A stretch of 6,718 bases of DNA from an uncultured Oscillospiraceae bacterium (lineage in GTDB: Bacteria > Bacillota > Clostridia > Oscillospirales > Ruminococcaceae): the NCBI GenBank assembly GCA_934456315.1, contig CAKSHG010000119.1, forward strand, positions 1-6,718. Direction: 5' to 3'. The first letter of the stretch is position 1. Each line of letters starts with the position of its first letter. The translations under genes were made by a program, and so were the position numbers. Of this stretch, positions 5,014 to 6,718 are shown one piece after another. The notes under the pieces are model-generated. The model did no database searches. It saw only the letters and a list, made by a program, of their open reading frames with translations, and was not told the origin of the DNA.

Positions 5014-5541
5014 TTACTTCTTCTGGGGGAGCTGGGGAGCCTGCTGATTGGGCTGACCCTGCTGGGGACGCTGCTGCGGCTTTGCAAGCTCGGTGCCGGT
5101 GCTTAACGTCTTGCGGAGTATACGAAGCTCGTTGACGTCCTTTACCATGAGTTCCTCAACGCGGGAGAGCATTTTGTCGGTGTAATCCTGCGTGGAGCTT
5201 CTGATGAGGTTGGAGCGCTGCTGAGCGGCGCTGATTTCCTCGGTGGCGCGGCGGCGCGCTTCCTGGAGTATGGAGTTCTGGTCGATGAGCTCGCGGCGCT
5301 GCTGCTCCGCCTTGTTGATTATCGCTTCGGCTTCCTTTTTTGCGTCGCTGATTATGCGGTTCTTGTCGGCAACGATGTTCTGCGCCTGCTGGATCTCCCG
5401 CGGAAGAACAAGTCGCATTTCTGTTGCGATCTCGTCTATCTCGGTACAGTCGATAAGACTTTTCTTGCCGATAGGGAACGGTGCCGCCTTTTTAACTGCT
5501 TCTTCAAGCGCTGAGATAAGGTCTAAAAGAGTGTACTCCAT
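5014..5541 (-). CDS. Conserved clostridial coiled-coil protein encoded after coaD (ATP-synthase-b/DivIVA-like helix), function unknown
   Basis: The 175-residue product has no signal peptide or membrane segment. Residues 1-20 form a short helix (TLLDLISALEEAV), 25-55 include IGKKSLIDCTEIDEI and a LPREIQQAQ motif, and about 45-145 is one long charged helix (DAKKEAEAIINKAEQQRREL) likely to be a coiled coil. Residues 150-175 are a disordered Gln/Pro-rich tail. Database names such as ATPase or ATP synthase subunit B-like reflect only the coiled coil. I recall similar proteins after coaD in many Clostridia, but know of no established function; a scaffold or division role is speculation. Start choice: AAAGGA (5557-5552) lies 10 nt from the ATG at 5541 but only 1 nt from the ATG at 5550, so 5541 is preferred. 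The longer form would add MNI and overlap the coaD stop by 4 bp (ATGA), so coupled restart there cannot be excluded. It is the last gene of the operon. Confidence 0.8.
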   Translation of the reverse strand: MEYTLLDLISALEEAVKKAAPFPIGKKSLIDCTEIDEIATEMRLVLPREIQQAQNIVADKNRIISDAKKEAEAIINKAEQQRRELIDQNSILQEARRRATEEISAAQQRSNLIRSSTQDYTDKMLSRVEELMVKDVNELRILRKTLSTGTELAKPQQRPQQGQPNQQAPQLPQKK

Positions 5542-5546
5542 TATAT

Positions 5547-6098
5547 TCATTTCCTTTCAGTAGAATTTGACTTTTCATGGTATTTTGTTCTGGCAAGCTC
5601 CCTGGCTGCGTCGAAATCCTGCGTCAGCCGTGAGCGTATCTGCTCGTGGATACATGCCGGAACGTACTTGCTTAGATCACCGTTGAACATCGCCACCTGC
5701 TTCACCATGCTCGACGAAACGAAAGTGGTTTTCAGGCTTGCCGGGATAAACACGGTTTCCGCGCGGGGATTGAGATCCTTGTTGGTATGCGCCATCTGGA
5801 ATTCGTACTCAAAATCCGTTGTCGCGCGCAGACCTTTCACGATGACATCAACATCGCTGCGCTGATTGAAATAATCTGCAAGAAGTCCGTCAAAGCTCGC
5901 TATCTCCACATTCGGGATATCTCTTGTGGTTTCCTCCAGGAACTCGCAGCGCTCCTTCATGCTGAAGCTGTAGGTCTTGAGCGGGTTTATCAGCACCACG
6001 ACCACCAGCTTGTCGAACATTTTCGAGGCGCGCTGGATTATGTCGAGATGTCCGTTAGTCACGGGGTCGAAGCTGCCGGGGTAGATTGCTGTTTTCAT
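5547..6098 (-). CDS. coaD: Phosphopantetheine adenylyltransferase (CoaD)
   Basis: CoaD is a cytoplasmic enzyme that transfers AMP from ATP to 4'-phosphopantetheine, giving dephospho-CoA, the penultimate step of CoA synthesis. The motifs are clear: PGSFDPVTNGH at 7-17, with H17 the nucleotidyltransferase (T/HxGH) histidine; NPLKTYSFS at 38-46, carrying the lysine that binds phosphate; VKGLRATTDFEYEFQMA at 87-103; and SSSMVK at 128-133, matching the ISSSxVR motif. K88 stands where E. coli has Arg in RGLR, a common clostridial variant. At 183 residues it is about 20 longer than the usual 160 or so; the extra is a charged, hydrophilic C-terminal tail (ARTKYHEKSNSTERK). AAAGGAG at 6113-6107, 8 nt upstream, supports the start. 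The start overlaps the rsmD stop by 4 bp (ATGA), which points to translational coupling. The rsmD-coaD pair is widespread in bacteria. Confidence 0.97.
   Translation of the reverse strand: MKTAIYPGSFDPVTNGHLDIIQRASKMFDKLVVVVLINPLKTYSFSMKERCEFLEETTRDIPNVEIASFDGLLADYFNQRSDVDVIVKGLRATTDFEYEFQMAHTNKDLNPRAETVFIPASLKTTFVSSSMVKQVAMFNGDLSKYVPACIHEQIRSRLTQDFDAARELARTKYHEKSNSTERK
5552..5557 (-). promoter_or_regulatory. Ribosome binding site favouring the inner ATG (5541) of the coiled-coil gene
   Basis: AAAGGA on the minus strand lies inside the last codons of coaD. Its spacing is 10 nt to the ATG at 5541 and 1 nt to the ATG at 5550, so the inner codon is the better start by ribosome geometry. Confidence 0.5.
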
Positions 6099-6670
6099 TC
6101 CTCGGGCTCCTTTCCGGGCTCATCGTCCGCCTGTTTCGGGCGGTAGATGGTGACGGACGTGCGGGAATGCCGCAGCACCTTTACTATTTCGAATCTGCCA
6201 ATGTCGTGCGGGAGCACGCATTCTCTTTCGTGCTCGCAGATAATGACACCGTTTTCCGACATCTTTTCAACGAGATGCGGGAGCGCTTTCTGGATTATCT
6301 TGTAGTTGTAGGGCGGGTCGAGTATCGCTATGTCGAACACTGCGCGAGTGCTTTTCAGGAACGCCGAGAACGGCATGTTGACCACTCTTGCGTTAGCCTC
6401 CAGCCCGGTGGACCTTAAGTTTTCGCGCACTGCCTTGATGGAAACCGCCGCGCTGTCGATGAAGTAGACCTCCTTTGCGCCGCGGCTCAGCGCCTCGATG
6501 CCGAGCTGCCCGCTTCCTGCGAACAGGTCGAGCACTGTTCTTCCCTCTATCTCAAACTGAATGGCGCTGAATATTGCTTCCTTGACTCCGTCGGTGGTAG
6601 GGCGCACTACGTCTGTGCCCTCGACGGTAACAAGCTTTCTTCCCCGCGCTGTTCCGGTAATTACTCTCAT
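6095..6670 (-). CDS. rsmD: 16S rRNA (guanine(966)-N(2))-methyltransferase RsmD
   Basis: RsmD methylates N2 of G966 in 16S rRNA using S-adenosylmethionine during assembly of the small ribosomal subunit. The 191-residue product is close to the family length and shows the expected motifs: MRVITGTARGRKL at the N-terminus, RPTTDGVKEAIFSAI at 23-37 (the family reads RPTTDxVKEALFN), the SAM-binding loop VLDLFAGSGQLGIEALSRGA at 46-65, an acidic D72 after the second strand, and the catalytic DPPY at 118-121. The last 15 residues or so are charged and probably disordered (QADDEPGKEPEE). The start at 6670 is backed by AAGGAG at 6681-6676, 5 nt upstream. It overlaps coaD by 4 bp and is the first complete gene of the leftward operon. 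No promoter can be placed within the 48 bases available upstream. Confidence 0.96.
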   Translation of the reverse strand: MRVITGTARGRKLVTVEGTDVVRPTTDGVKEAIFSAIQFEIEGRTVLDLFAGSGQLGIEALSRGAKEVYFIDSAAVSIKAVRENLRSTGLEANARVVNMPFSAFLKSTRAVFDIAILDPPYNYKIIQKALPHLVEKMSENGVIICEHERECVLPHDIGRFEIVKVLRHSRTSVTIYRPKQADDEPGKEPEE

Positions 6671-6675
6671 ATTAT

Positions 6676-6718
6676 CTCCTTATTTTACGATATATTTCCC
6701 CTGGGCAATATAGCTGAA
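6676..6718 (-). other. rsmD leader: ribosome binding site and possible tail of an upstream gene
   Basis: On the minus strand AAGGAG (6681-6676) precedes the rsmD start by 5 nt. One frame entering from the window edge reads FSYIAQGKYIVK and stops at a TAA (6682-6680) that overlaps this site, the usual look of an operon junction. The other two frames are also open for a short distance, so 12 codons cannot prove a gene, and I do not recognise the peptide. TATATT (6711-6706 on the minus strand) could instead be a -10 box, but no -35 box can be checked inside the window. Confidence 0.3.

Noticed and set aside
4891..5106. Plus-strand open frame of 71 codons entering the coiled-coil gene from the element
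   Set aside because: It begins within a hairpin, has no ribosome binding site, and its Leu-rich end is only the antisense of the Gln-rich tail of the coiled-coil protein.

Overview
The window looks like a chromosomal housekeeping segment from a moderately GC-rich Clostridia-type Firmicute, most likely a gut Ruminococcaceae/Oscillospiraceae relative. This is inferred from three things: strong AAGGAG-type ribosome binding sites, Clostridia-like versions of GlmU, CoaD and RsmD, and the gene order rsmD-coaD-coiled-coil protein, which I recall from Clostridia. No phage, plasmid, CRISPR, tRNA or rRNA signal is visible.

Layout, left to right. (1) 1-1550, plus strand: the tail of a parvulin-type peptidyl-prolyl isomerase (PrsA/SurA-like foldase), then a compact PLP-dependent Orn/Lys/Arg decarboxylase-family enzyme, 23 nt apart and probably co-transcribed. 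(2) 1517-2785, minus strand: a membrane protein with three bacterial PH-like (bPH2/DUF304, YdbT-type) modules. Its 3' end overlaps the decarboxylase gene convergently by 34 bp, and its 5' end lies 23 bp from the divergent glmU. (3) 2809-4699, plus strand: glmU, which makes UDP-GlcNAc for the cell wall, and a nicotinamidase-like cysteine hydrolase 7 nt downstream. (4) 4700-5013: 314 bp without a gene, almost filled by a hairpin-rich inverted-repeat element (4716-5003) between two converging operons. (5) 5014-6670, minus strand: a tightly coupled leftward operon of rsmD, coaD and a coiled-coil protein with a Gln/Pro-rich tail. rsmD/coaD overlap by 4 bp; coaD and the coiled-coil gene meet with a 4-bp overlap or a 5-bp gap, depending on the start. 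The last 48 bases hold the rsmD ribosome binding site and perhaps the end of another upstream gene.

The genes are ordinary core functions: protein folding, PLP chemistry, membrane stress, cell-wall precursor synthesis, NAD salvage, 16S rRNA methylation and CoA synthesis. The part least explained by known genes is the element at 4716-5003. It has perfect 16-bp terminal inverted repeats, near-duplicate terminator hairpins at both ends, several more strong hairpins, and a core with an internal imperfect duplication and a GCAA-loop hairpin. It may be a MITE-like repeat, a structured RNA or an elaborate dual terminator. A copy-number search would decide between these.
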